Source of the DNA: Acidobacteriota bacterium
GTDB taxonomy: Bacteria > Acidobacteriota > Blastocatellia > Pyrinomonadales > Pyrinomonadaceae
NCBI GenBank assembly: GCA_025463125.1
Contig: JAOAPX010000172.1
Span: 1-41,461 of the forward strand
DNA: 41,461 nucleotides
Direction of reading: 5' to 3'
Numbering within the stretch: the first letter of the stretch is position 1; every line of letters begins with the position of its first letter. Shown piece by piece: positions 25,476 through 33,996 of this stretch. A program made the position numbers and the translations under genes. The notes beneath the pieces are model-generated. The model worked only from the letters and a program-made list of their open reading frames with translations, made no database searches and was not told where the DNA came from.

Positions 25476-27011
25476 AGCGGCTACTGCTGTCGCTGTTTTC
25501 GCGCTCCAGCGCGTTGATTTGAAATCTTCGATAGCTTCTCGCATAGCGGCTTTCAAATCATCGTCAATTGATTTCTTATCACGAATCGTATTTAAAACAG
25601 CCGGGTGCGAACCTTCGACGAATTTGAATATTTCTTCTTCAAAACGCTTTAAATCTTCAACCGCGATATCGTCAGCCAGACCGTTTGTTACCGTCCAGAT
25701 AATGAAAACCTGTTTTTCAACCGGCATCGGCTGGTATTGTCCCTGTTTAAGGATTTCGGTCAAACGGCGTCCGCGTTCGAGCTGCGATTGTGTTGATTTA
25801 TCCAGATCCGAACCGAACTGGGCAAAAGCGGCGAGCTCGCGGAATTGAGCGAGGTCAATTCGCAGCGTACCCGCAACCTGTTTCATCGCTTTGATCTGCG
25901 CCGAACCGCCTACACGCGAAACCGAGTTTCCCACGTTGATAGCCGGGCGAACGCCCGAGTTGAAAAGATCGGATTCCAAAAAGATCTGCCCGTCGGTAAT
26001 CGAAATTACGTTTGTCGGAATATACGCCGAGATGTCGCCTGCCTGCGTTTCGATAAACGGCAAGCTGGTCAAGCTTCCGCCGCCGCGCGCGTCGGACATT
26101 TTCGCGGCTCTTTCAAGAAGACGCGAGTGGAGATAAAAAACGTCGCCCGGATAAGCTTCGCGACCCGGAGGACGTCTCAAAAGCAGAGAAATTTCGCGAT
26201 AAGCCGCCGCCTGTTTCGTTAAATCGTCGTAAATCGTCAAGGCGTGGCGCCCGTTATCCCGGAAATATTCGCCCATCGCAACGCCCGAATAAGGAGCGAG
26301 AAACTGCATCGCCGCCGGATCCGATGCCGAAGCGTTAACGACAATCGTGTAATCCATCGCGCCGTGTTCTTCGAGACGCTGGCGAACCTGCGCGACCGTC
26401 GAAGCTTTCTGACCGATTGCGACGTAAATACAAATTACGTCTTTACCTTTTTGATTGATAATCGTATCGATCGCGACCGTTGTTTTTCCGGTCTGACGAT
26501 CGCCGATGATAAGCTCGCGCTGTCCGCGACCGATCGGAACCATCGCGTCAATAGCTTTGATACCGGTTTGAAGCGGTTCTTTTACCGGCTGACGGTCAAT
26601 AATTCCGGGAGCGATTCTTTCGACCGGATTAAATTCCGTGGTCAGAATTTCGCCTTTGCCGTCGATCGGGTTTCCGAGAGCGTCAACGACGCGACCGATC
26701 AGAGCATCGCCCACCGGCACGCTCATAATGCGGCGCGTGCGGCGCACTTCGTCGCCTTCTTTAATGGTTTGGAAATCTCCGAACAATACAGCGCCGACTT
26801 TATCTTCTTCGAGGTTAAGCGCGAGACCGCGAACGTCGTTCGGAAATTCGAGCAATTCGCCCGCCATTACCTTTTCAAGTCCGTGAATTTCGGCAATTCC
26901 GTCGCCGACTTTGATGACCGTTCCGACTTCGTTGACGGTCATGCTTGTGTCAAAGTTTTCAATCTGTGAACGAATAATTTCGTTAATTTCGTTGGCTTTA
27001 ATTGCTTCCAT
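25473..27011 (-). CDS. atpA: ATP synthase subunit alpha
   Basis: A 512-residue F1 alpha subunit, the non-catalytic nucleotide-binding chain. The P-loop GDRQTGKTT is at 170-178. The conserved ATP synthase alpha/beta signature ([14 protein letters not shown]) is seen. Three copies are needed per complex, while gamma and delta are single; the gene is flanked by hairpins F and G, which may tune its output. The start is ATG at 27011 after a weak AAAGAAT; the longer family N-terminus begins in the same way. Confidence 0.98.
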   Translation of the reverse strand: MEAIKANEINEIIRSQIENFDTSMTVNEVGTVIKVGDGIAEIHGLEKVMAGELLEFPNDVRGLALNLEEDKVGAVLFGDFQTIKEGDEVRRTRRIMSVPVGDALIGRVVDALGNPIDGKGEILTTEFNPVERIAPGIIDRQPVKEPLQTGIKAIDAMVPIGRGQRELIIGDRQTGKTTVAIDTIINQKGKDVICIYVAIGQKASTVAQVRQRLEEHGAMDYTIVVNASASDPAAMQFLAPYSGVAMGEYFRDNGRHALTIYDDLTKQAAAYREISLLLRRPPGREAYPGDVFYLHSRLLERAAKMSDARGGGSLTSLPFIETQAGDISAYIPTNVISITDGQIFLESDLFNSGVRPAINVGNSVSRVGGSAQIKAMKQVAGTLRIDLAQFRELAAFAQFGSDLDKSTQSQLERGRRLTEILKQGQYQPMPVEKQVFIIWTVTNGLADDIAVEDLKRFEEEIFKFVEGSHPAVLNTIRDKKSIDDDLKAAMREAIEDFKSTRWSAKTATAVAA

Positions 27012-27020
27012 ATTCTTTAT

Positions 27021-27098
27021 AATGGTGAATGATGAACGATGAATGGCGAATGATTTTCTGCGAGATAATCATTCACCATTTATTATTGACCATTTACA
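27021..27098 (-). repeat. Heptad-periodic inverted repeat G, between atpH and atpA
   Basis: Five 7-base units run from 27021 to 27055: AATGGTG, AATGATG, AACGATG, AATGGCG, AATGATT. The right arm (27067-27098) is an approximate complement and contains the last codons (VNGQ) and stop of atpH. The element ends 10 bases before the atpA start, so the hairpin lies next to the ribosome binding region. Words match elements B and D. Confidence 0.75.
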
Positions 27099-27628
27099 AG
27101 TTGTTCTTTAAGTTGCTGTAATTGTGTTTTTATCGAGCCATCATAAACTGTTGAACCAATTTTCGTGACAACTCCGCCGATTAATTCTTCGTTAATATCA
27201 AAAGTTAAATCTACTTTTTTGCCCGTCAATTTTTCCAGGTTCGTTTTGAGTTCGACTTTTTCCGTTTCGCCGAGCGGTCGCGCCGACGTAATCTGCGCTG
27301 TCGCGATGCCGCTTCGTTCGGCTAAAACCGAAGCGAAACGCTTATTGATTTCGCCGAGCTCGGTTAAACGATGATTGCGAAGCAAAACGCGCAAAAAATT
27401 AGCGGTCGTTTTTGAAGGCTTCGTTTTTTCAATGAGATTCGCCAGAAGAGTTTCTTTATTTTGCTGTTGAATTGCCGGGTTGCGAAAAACAATTAATAAA
27501 TCGCCGTTGGCATTCATCATCTCTTCCCAGGTTTTAAGTTCAGACTGGACGACATCCGTTTCGCCCGTTTTTAATACAACATCAGCCAAAGCTGCTGCGT
27601 AGCGGCGGGCAACCGTTTCAGTACTCAT
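27083..27628 (-). CDS. atpH: ATP synthase subunit delta
   Basis: A 181-residue F1 delta subunit, linking F1 to the b-subunit stalk. It starts [19 protein letters not shown], the usual opening, and the C-terminal [33 protein letters not shown]-like stretch (written here as [20 protein letters not shown]) is the family signature. The start codon overlaps the atpF stop codon by one base, so the two are translationally coupled. The C-terminal residues VNGQ are encoded by the heptad repeat G. Confidence 0.96.
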   Translation of the reverse strand: [181 protein letters not shown]

Positions 27629-28203
27629 TAATTAAGCCCTCCGATTGATTGAATATTAGCTCTAACCAATTGCGCATCGTTTTGCGTGTTGATTTTTTGT
27701 TTGATTTTTTCTTCGGCGAGGCGAATGCTTTCTTCTGCGGAAAAGCGTCTGAGCTCGGCGCGCGCCTGCTGCGAAAGACGCGCCGTTTCGCTTTCGGTCT
27801 GGCGGCGCAGACGATTGATTTCTTCTTCGGTTTGCGAAAGAATGCGCGCTTTTTCGGCTTCGGCTTCGAGTCTGGCTTTTTCTAAAAGCTGTGCCGCTTC
27901 GCTGTCGAGCGAAGCAAGCTTTGCTTCGGTTGAAGTCAATTGGGCTAAAGCCGCCTGTCTTTCTTCTTCGGCGCGAATCAGCTCGGCGCGGATCGTTTCA
28001 CGTTTTGCCTTGAAAGCCGCGCTCAAAGGTTTTTTCAAAATATAAACCATGATGGCAATGAAAATTCCGAGGTTAAGAAATTTCCAAAGCTCGAATCCCG
28101 GGTAATTCACATAAGGATTGATGCTGGTTTGCCACCCGCTCGCTTCGCCGGGCGCACCGGCTCCGGCAAAAATAAATATAAAACTGTAAATAAAAGCTAA
28201 CAT
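27628..28203 (-). CDS. atpF: ATP synthase subunit b
   Basis: A 191-residue F0 b subunit. The N-terminus has a membrane segment at about residues 2-18 and a second hydrophobic segment at about 41-60 (LWKFLNLGIFIAIMVYILKK). A long charged coiled coil of the stator stalk follows, rich in Glu, Ala and Arg. The first hydrophobic stretch followed by GAPGEASGWQTSINPY may be a signal peptide, as in some b subunits. It pairs with the shorter b-type chain upstream to form a heterodimeric stalk. Confidence 0.93.
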   Translation of the reverse strand: MLAFIYSFIFIFAGAGAPGEASGWQTSINPYVNYPGFELWKFLNLGIFIAIMVYILKKPLSAAFKAKRETIRAELIRAEEERQAALAQLTSTEAKLASLDSEAAQLLEKARLEAEAEKARILSQTEEEINRLRRQTESETARLSQQARAELRRFSAEESIRLAEEKIKQKINTQNDAQLVRANIQSIGGLN

Positions 28204-28211
28204 ATAAATTC

Positions 28212-28265
28212 AGGTATTAGGCTGCTAAAAACGGACATAAAACTAGCTCCTAATGGTTAATACCT
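28212..28265 (-). repeat. Hairpin between the b' and b genes
   Basis: AGGTATTA (28212-28219) and TAATACCT (28258-28265) are perfect complements, with further partial pairing inside (TAGGCTGCTA and TAGCTCCTA). It fills the 60-base gap between the two b-type genes. The heptad period is not clear here, so it is listed apart from the A-G family. Confidence 0.5.
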
Positions 28266-28710
28266 ACGCCTTCAGAATACTTGAACTGATTTTTTCCGCC
28301 AGTTTATCGGCTTCGGCGGCGATTGCCGCGCGCGCTTCGATTGTTTGCGCTTGAATCTGCGCTTTTTCAAGCTCTACTCTTTGCGTGACTTCTTCCTTGA
28401 CGGCGCCGATTTGCGATTCTCTGCCGGCAACCGCGGCTGCGCGTTCGGATTCGATCATTTGATATCCTTTATTGCGCGCCTCGAGCAATGCCTGATTGTA
28501 TTTATTTTGTTTTTCGCTGACCTGGCGCAAAATGGATTCGGCTTCGCCAAAGCGCCCGCCTTTGTTTTTTTCGCGCAGTTCTATGACGCGGTTAATCGGA
28601 CGGAAAAAAGTCCGATTTAAAATCCAAATCATTAAAAGGATAAGCGCGATGTGAATAAAAAGGGTTCCGTCGGGAACCAGCTGCACTCCGGCAAAGGCTA
28701 GAAAAAACAT
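28264..28710 (-). CDS. ATP synthase subunit b' (second b-type chain)
   Basis: A 148-residue F0 b-type chain. A single membrane segment lies at about residues 13-33 (LFIHIALILLMIWILNRTFF), followed by the conserved FRPINRVIELREKNK and a long coiled coil. With the b gene downstream it makes the b/b' heterodimeric stator known from cyanobacteria, alphaproteobacteria and acidobacteria. It is the first gene of the cluster; no a or c subunit gene lies before it, where the sequence turns to a divergent methyltransferase gene. Confidence 0.9.
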   Translation of the reverse strand: MFFLAFAGVQLVPDGTLFIHIALILLMIWILNRTFFRPINRVIELREKNKGGRFGEAESILRQVSEKQNKYNQALLEARNKGYQMIESERAAAVAGRESQIGAVKEEVTQRVELEKAQIQAQTIEARAAIAAEADKLAEKISSSILKA

Positions 28711-28830
28711 ACTTTCTTTAATATAATTTTATGGTAAATTGCTTGTTTAAAAAACGCCAAAAATGCTCGTTATTCAAAAGAGATAAGGATATCACGCACC
28801 GAGTTTGGCGGTCAAGCAAGGCGCCGCATT

Positions 28831-28854
28831 GTAAAATTCACGGTAAAATTCACG
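28831..28854. repeat. Perfect 12-base tandem duplication
   Basis: GTAAAATTCACG is repeated twice without a gap (28831-28842 and 28843-28854) in the divergent region between the b' gene and the DNA methyltransferase. The role is unknown; it could be a tandem regulator site or a simple slip. Confidence 0.55.
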
Positions 28855-28927
28855 CCTTCGGCGCAAAGGGGCAAAAAACGCTTTCAAAAACTTTCACCGG
28901 CAAACGGTTTCGGCAAAATGCGCCGGT

Positions 28928-29953
28928 ATGCTAAAGTTTTTCAAAATTCTTTATATGCCGGTTCAAGAAAAATCTTCAAAAACACGCGCACCGCGCAACC
29001 GCACCATCGATCTCAGTGAAAACGAATTCGATCGTTACCGCCGGCGCTTGTTGTTTTTTGACGAACAAAAGATTTTGGAGGACGCGCGCAATAAAATCAT
29101 TTGCGGCGACGCTTTCCGGGCTTTGACGAAACTTCCTGAAAAAAGCTTCGATTTGCTTTTCGCCGATCCGCCTTACAATCTGACGAAAAACTTCGGTGAA
29201 AATGTTTTCCGGCAAACTTCGCTCGACGAATACGAAATTTGGCTCGAATCGTGGCTGGCAAATGCGGCGAAGCTTCTAAAACCGACGGCTTCGGTTTACA
29301 TCTGCGGCGATTGGCGTTCGGCATCGGCGATTCAGCGCGTCGGGATGAAATATTTTCAGCTCAGAAACCGCATCACATGGGAACGCGAAAAAGGTCGCGG
29401 CGCGCGCGCAAACTGGAAAAACGCCTCGGAGGATATATGGTTTTTCACCGTATCCGACGATTACGTTTTTAATCTCGAAAACGTCAAGATAAAACGCAGA
29501 GTGCTTGCGCCTTATACAATTAGCGGCGCGCCGAAAGACTGGGAAAAATCGGAAAACGGTAATTTCCGCACGACGCACCCGTCAAATCTCTGGACTGATT
29601 TAACGGTTCCTTTCTGGTCTATGCCGGAAAACACCGATCACCCGACGCAAAAACCCGAAAAGCTCCTGGCGAAAATCATTCTTGCGAGCACAAACGAAAA
29701 CGATTTGATTCTCGATCCTTTTTCGGGTTCGGGCACGACTGCCGTCGCCGCGAAAAAATTAAATCGCGCTTTCGTCGGGATTGAACGCGACGAAAAATTC
29801 TGTCTTTTAACGGAGAAACGCCTGGAAATGGCTGAGATCGACAAAACGATCCAGGGATTTTCCGGGGGAGTTTTTTACGAACGAAATTCGCAGCAGCAAA
29901 CTTCCCGCAAAAACGCGAAAAAAGTAAAAATCAAAGAATCGAGTTTCGATTAA
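28928..29953 (+). CDS. Beta-class DNA adenine methyltransferase (orphan)
   Basis: A 341-residue site-specific methyltransferase. Motif IV, DPPYNL (Asp80-Tyr83), comes before motif I, DPFSGSGTT (263-271), the order of the beta class (M.RsrI/CcrM relatives). DPPY indicates N6-adenine methylation, although N4-cytosine members can share this layout. The HPTQKPEKLL segment is the family motif before motif I. No restriction endonuclease gene is next to it, so it may be an orphan enzyme with a regulatory or housekeeping role. The first ATG (28928) or an ATG at 28955 may be used; the latter gives a start MPVQEKSSKTR. Confidence 0.88.
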   Translation: MLKFFKILYMPVQEKSSKTRAPRNRTIDLSENEFDRYRRRLLFFDEQKILEDARNKIICGDAFRALTKLPEKSFDLLFADPPYNLTKNFGENVFRQTSLDEYEIWLESWLANAAKLLKPTASVYICGDWRSASAIQRVGMKYFQLRNRITWEREKGRGARANWKNASEDIWFFTVSDDYVFNLENVKIKRRVLAPYTISGAPKDWEKSENGNFRTTHPSNLWTDLTVPFWSMPENTDHPTQKPEKLLAKIILASTNENDLILDPFSGSGTTAVAAKKLNRAFVGIERDEKFCLLTEKRLEMAEIDKTIQGFSGGVFYERNSQQQTSRKNAKKVKIKESSFD

Positions 29954-30037
29954 ATTCAAGACGTATTCCGGTATTTTCGGTATTTCGGTATTAAAGTTTT
30001 TATTTTTCAGTTTTTTCAATTTTTTCAATCAAAGCGT

Positions 30038-30079
30038 ATTTCCCGCTCTCGCGTTTTTCGAAGCGTTTTTGCGGGAAAT
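30038..30079 (+). repeat. Hairpin in the leader of the exonuclease III gene
   Basis: ATTTCCCGC (30038-30046) and GCGGGAAAT (30071-30079) are perfect complements around a 24-base loop, ending 11 bases before the exonuclease III ATG. No T-tract follows. The bases before it contain imperfect 8- or 9-base repeats of TTCGGTAT and TTTTTTCAA. Confidence 0.5.
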
Positions 30080-30090
30080 TTCTTCAAAGT

Positions 30091-30864
30091 ATGAAAATCG
30101 CAACATGGAACGTAAATTCCATCACAATTCGACTGGAACAGGTTTTTAATTGGCTTGAAACGACGCAGACCGATGTTTTGTGTTTGCAGGAAACCAAGAT
30201 AACGGACGAAAAGTTTCCGGTCGAAGCAATCAACAACTTCGGCTATAACGTCGCATTTATGGGACAAAAATCGTATAACGGCGTGGCGATCCTGTCGAAA
30301 CACGAGATTACGAACGTCCAAAAAAACTTGCCCGGCGATGACGAAGACGCGCCGAAACGCCTGATCGCCGCGACCGTCAATAACGTTCGCATCGTCAACA
30401 CCTATATCCCGAACGGAACCGAGCTCTGGACAGATAAATTTACGTTCAAACTCGATTGGCTGCAGCGATTGCGAAGATTTTTCGATGAAACCTGCGACCG
30501 CGAAGGCAATGTTTTATTGTGCGGCGATTTTAACGTCGCGCCCGATGAGCGCGACGTCTGGAACACAGCCGTCTGGGAAGGCAAGCTGCATTTTTCCAAA
30601 CCGGAACGCGCCGCGCTCGAACACGTAAAAAAATGGGGATTTGTTGACGTTTTCAGAAAAATGAACGGCGACGAGAAAATTTATTCGTGGTGGAATTACC
30701 GCGAAGGCGCGTTTCCGAAAAACCAGGGATTGCGAATCGATCACATATGGACTTCGGCGAAGCTGGCGGAAAAATGCGTCGATTGCCGTATTGATAAAAC
30801 GCCGCGCGGGTGGGAACGCCCGTCGGATCACACGCCCGTCGTCGCGCAGTTCCTTCTCGATTAG
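30091..30864 (+). CDS. xthA: Exodeoxyribonuclease III
   Basis: A 257-residue exonuclease III / AP endonuclease. Catalytic residues are visible: Asn7 in ATWNVNS, Glu34 in QETK, Asp146-Asn148 in GDFNV, and His218 in RIDHIW. It repairs abasic sites and 3' blocks in base excision repair. The length matches the usual 260-270. A hairpin lies just before the start. The histidine phosphatase gene follows 9 bases downstream and is probably co-transcribed. Confidence 0.95.
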   Translation: MKIATWNVNSITIRLEQVFNWLETTQTDVLCLQETKITDEKFPVEAINNFGYNVAFMGQKSYNGVAILSKHEITNVQKNLPGDDEDAPKRLIAATVNNVRIVNTYIPNGTELWTDKFTFKLDWLQRLRRFFDETCDREGNVLLCGDFNVAPDERDVWNTAVWEGKLHFSKPERAALEHVKKWGFVDVFRKMNGDEKIYSWWNYREGAFPKNQGLRIDHIWTSAKLAEKCVDCRIDKTPRGWERPSDHTPVVAQFLLD

Positions 30865-30873
30865 TTAAAACCG

Positions 30874-31569
30874 ATGACTGAAAATCAAAAACCTGTAATT
30901 CAAAGCCCGAATTTGCTCTGGCTTGTGCGTCACGGCGAAAGCACGGCAAATGTCGCGCGCCAAAAAGCCGAAGCGGAAGGTCTTTTGACGATCGATTTTC
31001 CCGAACGCGAAGCCGACGTTCCGCTTTCGCCTTTCGGCATCGAGCAATCGGTAAAGCTCGGAAAATATTTTCTAAAAGAAAAAGAAAAGCCTTCCGTTAT
31101 TTTCTGCTCGCCGTTTTTGCGAACGACGGAAACGGCGCGCCTGATCGCCGAAAACGCCGGGCTGAAAAACGTCAGAATTTACCACGACGAACGAATCAGG
31201 GAACGCGAGCTGGGAATTTTCGACCGGCTGACCAGCCGCGGCGTAATGCGAAAGTACCCGGAAGAATACGCTAAACGCAAACATCTCGGGAAGTTTTATT
31301 ATCGACCTGCCGGCGGCGAAAGCTGGGCGGACGTCGCGTTTCGAATAAGAAGTTTCTGGCGCGATTTGCGCGAGGAGTTTTCCGGAGAAGACGTTTTAAT
31401 CACGACGCACGAAGCGGTTATCCATGTTTTTCGATATGTTCTGGAGCGAATGACCGAAGCCCAAATTCTGGAAATCGACGGCGTATGCGATATTGCCAAC
31501 TGCGCCGTCACGACTTACCGCTTAAACGGAGACAAGTTTGATCTGCAAAACGAAAGTCTCTTCGGGTAA
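30874..31569 (+). CDS. Histidine phosphatase family protein
   Basis: A 231-residue phosphoglycerate-mutase-like histidine phosphatase. The phosphoacceptor is His20 in LVRHGES; the second histidine is His179 in TTHEAVIH. The lid segment ERELGIFDRLTSRGVMRKYPE gives the conserved glutamate. Such enzymes act on phosphosugars, nucleotides or metabolites; the substrate cannot be told. The start lies 9 bases after the exonuclease III stop. It ends convergently with purL, 43 bases away. Confidence 0.9.
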   Translation: MTENQKPVIQSPNLLWLVRHGESTANVARQKAEAEGLLTIDFPEREADVPLSPFGIEQSVKLGKYFLKEKEKPSVIFCSPFLRTTETARLIAENAGLKNVRIYHDERIRERELGIFDRLTSRGVMRKYPEEYAKRKHLGKFYYRPAGGESWADVAFRIRSFWRDLREEFSGEDVLITTHEAVIHVFRYVLERMTEAQILEIDGVCDIANCAVTTYRLNGDKFDLQNESLFG

Positions 31570-31612
31570 GCCGTGATTTTATTCCGGCGCCGTTAGCTTT
31601 TCTGTTTTCCTT

Positions 31613-33880
31613 CTACTTTTCCAGCTTATTCTCAAGCGATGTCGCCCAGAGATTTTCCAGCTCGGCAACCGGCGCGCTTAACGCCGCTTCGCCGTTGATT
31701 TTTATACTCAAATTTTCGCCGGAAACTTTTCCGATCACCGCAAACGGGCAATTGTTTTCTTCCGCAATCGCGCTTATGCGTTCGAGTTTATCAGCCGAAA
31801 AGCTTACGACGATCCGCGAAGGCGATTCGCCGAAAAGAATCGTTTCGGCTGATAAAGCCGCCTCTTTCAGCTCGATTTCCGCTCCGAGCGCTTTATGATT
31901 CAAAGAAGAAAAACAGCTTTCGGCAATCGCTACGGCAAGCCCGCCTTCGGACGGATCGTGAGCCGAGTCAATTAAAAAATTATCAATCAAACTCAGACAT
32001 GTTTGTTGTACCGTTTTTTCCAGATTCAAATCGATTCGCGGAACTTCGCCGTTCGCGATCAATTCGTCGGTCGTCAAACCGAGCACAACCTGGGCGTATT
32101 CGCTCGCCGCCAAATCGTTTTTTGTTTCGCCGAGCACGGCGATCAAATCGCCTTCGGCTTTAAAGCCGCTCGTTATGATTTTTCTGGCGTCTTCGATCAA
32201 GCCGACCATTCCGATTGTCGGAGTCGGCAAAATTCCGCGACCTTCGGTTTCGTTGTAAAACGAGACGTTTCCCGAAACGATCGGCGTTTCAAACGCCTCG
32301 CAGGCTTCTTTTATGCCGTCGATCGTTTCCGAAAAGCTCCACATCACTTCCGGTCTTTCCGGCGAAGCGAAGTTTAAACAATTCGTCACGGCTATCGGTT
32401 TTCCGCCGACGCAGACGTTATTACGAGCGCTTTCGGCGACCAGCAGTTTCGCTCCTTCTTTCGGATTAATCGCCGAGAACTTCCCGTTTCCGTCCAAACA
32501 CATCGAGATGGCGCGCCGCGTTTCTTTAACGCGCACAACGGCAGCATCAGCGCCCGGCAAAATCGCCGTGTTTGTGCGAACCATATGATCGTATTGCTGG
32601 TAAACCCAGCGCTTCGAGCTGATATTCGGCGAAGCAAGCAGCATTTTTAACGCTTCGCCCCGGTCTTCGGTTTTCGGCTTTCGGTCTTCGATTTTAATTT
32701 TTGCAGCCTGAGCCTTAAATTTCGAACCGTCCATCGGACGATTGTATTTCGGAGCTTCGTCGGTCACTGCATCGACCGGAATGTCCGCCATCAATTCGCC
32801 GTTATGGAAAACCTTCAAGCGGTTGCCTTCGACCACTTTACCGACAACGACCGCGTCTAAATCCCATTTATTGAAGATTTCGACGATTTGTTTCTCCCGT
32901 CCCTTGTGCGCGACGATCAGCATTCTCTCCTGCGATTCGCTGAGAAGCATCTCATACGCCGTCATTCCGGTTTCGCGCTGCGGAACGAGCGTCAGATCGA
33001 GTTCTAGCCCTGTGCCCGCGCGAGCCGCCATTTCAACCGACGAAGACGTTAAACCGGCTGCGCCCATATCCTGAATCCCCGCAATCGCGCCCGAGCGCAT
33101 CGCTTCGAGACAGGCTTCGAGCAGAAGCTTTTCTAAAAACGGATCGCCGACCTGCACCGTCGGGCGCTTTTCGAGCGCTTCTTCGTCAAATTCCGCCGAA
33201 GCCATCGTCGCGCCGTGGATTCCGTCGCGACCGGTTTTCGCGCCGACGTACAAAACCGGGTTGCCGACGCCTGTCGCTTTGCCGAAAAATATCTGATCTT
33301 TACGGACGATTCCCAAAGCAAAAGCGTTTACGAGCGGGTTTAAGCTGTAGGATTCGTCAAAGAAAACTTCTCCGCCGACGGTTGGAACGCCGAACGCGTT
33401 GCCGTAATGAGCGATCCCGTCAACGCAGCCTTTCAAAATCGAAGAATTGCGGTTGCCGTGCTTCTCGTCGTTTAAAGGACCGAAACGAAGCGAGTTCATC
33501 GCCGCGATCGGTCGCGCTCCCATCGTAAAAACGTCGCGCAAAATTCCGCCGACGCCCGTCGCCGCGCCTTGAAAAGGCTCGATAAAAGACGGGTGATTAT
33601 GCGATTCAACTTTAAAAGCGACGCACCAGTCATCGCCGATATCGACGACTCCGGCGTTTTCTCCGGGCGGGACGATCACTCTTTCGCCGCTCGTCGGCAA
33701 GCGTCCCAAATGAACGCGCGAAGATTTATAACTGCAATGCTCCGACCACATTACGGAAAAGATTCCGAGTTCGGTCAAAGAAGGCTCGCGACCCATTATT
33801 TGTAAAACTTTTTCGTATTCTTCGGTTGTAAACCCGTGTTGAGCAACCATTTCCGGCGTTATCGCTGAATTATTCATCAT
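31613..33880 (-). CDS. purL: Phosphoribosylformylglycinamidine synthase subunit PurL
   Basis: A 755-residue small-type PurL, the synthetase subunit that with PurQ and PurS makes FGAM in purine synthesis. The N-terminal [24 protein letters not shown]-like start ([18 protein letters not shown]) and [12 protein letters not shown] are typical, as is [23 protein letters not shown]. The second half repeats the fold ([11 protein letters not shown]). A linker of about 35 residues between the halves ([10 protein letters not shown] to RGEALKML) is longer than usual and encodes an [10 protein letters not shown] insertion from heptad repeats. PurS and PurQ are not in the window. Confidence 0.97.
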   Translation of the reverse strand: MMNNSAITPEMVAQHGFTTEEYEKVLQIMGREPSLTELGIFSVMWSEHCSYKSSRVHLGRLPTSGERVIVPPGENAGVVDIGDDWCVAFKVESHNHPSFIEPFQGAATGVGGILRDVFTMGARPIAAMNSLRFGPLNDEKHGNRNSSILKGCVDGIAHYGNAFGVPTVGGEVFFDESYSLNPLVNAFALGIVRKDQIFFGKATGVGNPVLYVGAKTGRDGIHGATMASAEFDEEALEKRPTVQVGDPFLEKLLLEACLEAMRSGAIAGIQDMGAAGLTSSSVEMAARAGTGLELDLTLVPQRETGMTAYEMLLSESQERMLIVAHKGREKQIVEIFNKWDLDAVVVGKVVEGNRLKVFHNGELMADIPVDAVTDEAPKYNRPMDGSKFKAQAAKIKIEDRKPKTEDRGEALKMLLASPNISSKRWVYQQYDHMVRTNTAILPGADAAVVRVKETRRAISMCLDGNGKFSAINPKEGAKLLVAESARNNVCVGGKPIAVTNCLNFASPERPEVMWSFSETIDGIKEACEAFETPIVSGNVSFYNETEGRGILPTPTIGMVGLIEDARKIITSGFKAEGDLIAVLGETKNDLAASEYAQVVLGLTTDELIANGEVPRIDLNLEKTVQQTCLSLIDNFLIDSAHDPSEGGLAVAIAESCFSSLNHKALGAEIELKEAALSAETILFGESPSRIVVSFSADKLERISAIAEENNCPFAVIGKVSGENLSIKINGEAALSAPVAELENLWATSLENKLEK
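32662..32696 (-). repeat. Heptad-periodic repeat H inside the purL coding sequence
   Basis: GGTCTTC, GGTTTTC, GGCTTTC, GGTCTTC and GATTTTA follow in 7-base steps from 32662. On the coding strand this is GAAGACC, GAAAGCC, GAAAACC, GAAGACC. It encodes the [10 protein letters not shown] part of the inter-domain linker in frame. It has the purine-rich heptad style of the intergenic elements but no complementary second arm. Confidence 0.7.
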
Positions 33881-33911
33881 TAAAGCTCTCTAATAAAATA
33901 TCTCGTAGGAA

Positions 33912-33973
33912 ACAAAAAACAGAGTTTATGCGGTTCAGATTCGATTTTCAAATCCGTTTCCGCAAAACTCTGT
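33912..33973 (-). terminator. Terminator of the DinB gene
   Basis: ACAGAGTTTATGCGG (33919-33933) pairs with CCGCAAAACTCTGT (33960-33973) with a one-base bulge, and on the minus strand it is followed by TTTTTT (complement of 33913-33918). It separates the DinB gene from purL. Confidence 0.8.
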
Positions 33974-33996
33974 CCGCATTTAAATATTTTAATGAT

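Noticed and set aside
28731-28934. A 67-residue plus-strand frame upstream of the DNA methyltransferase
   Set aside because: It lies in the promoter region of the divergent atp and methyltransferase genes, contains the 12-base duplication, and its protein has no recognisable features.
29960-30030. Imperfect repeats of CGGTATT and TTTTTTCAA as another heptad element
   Set aside because: The spacing is 8-9 bases rather than 7 and there is no second complementary arm.
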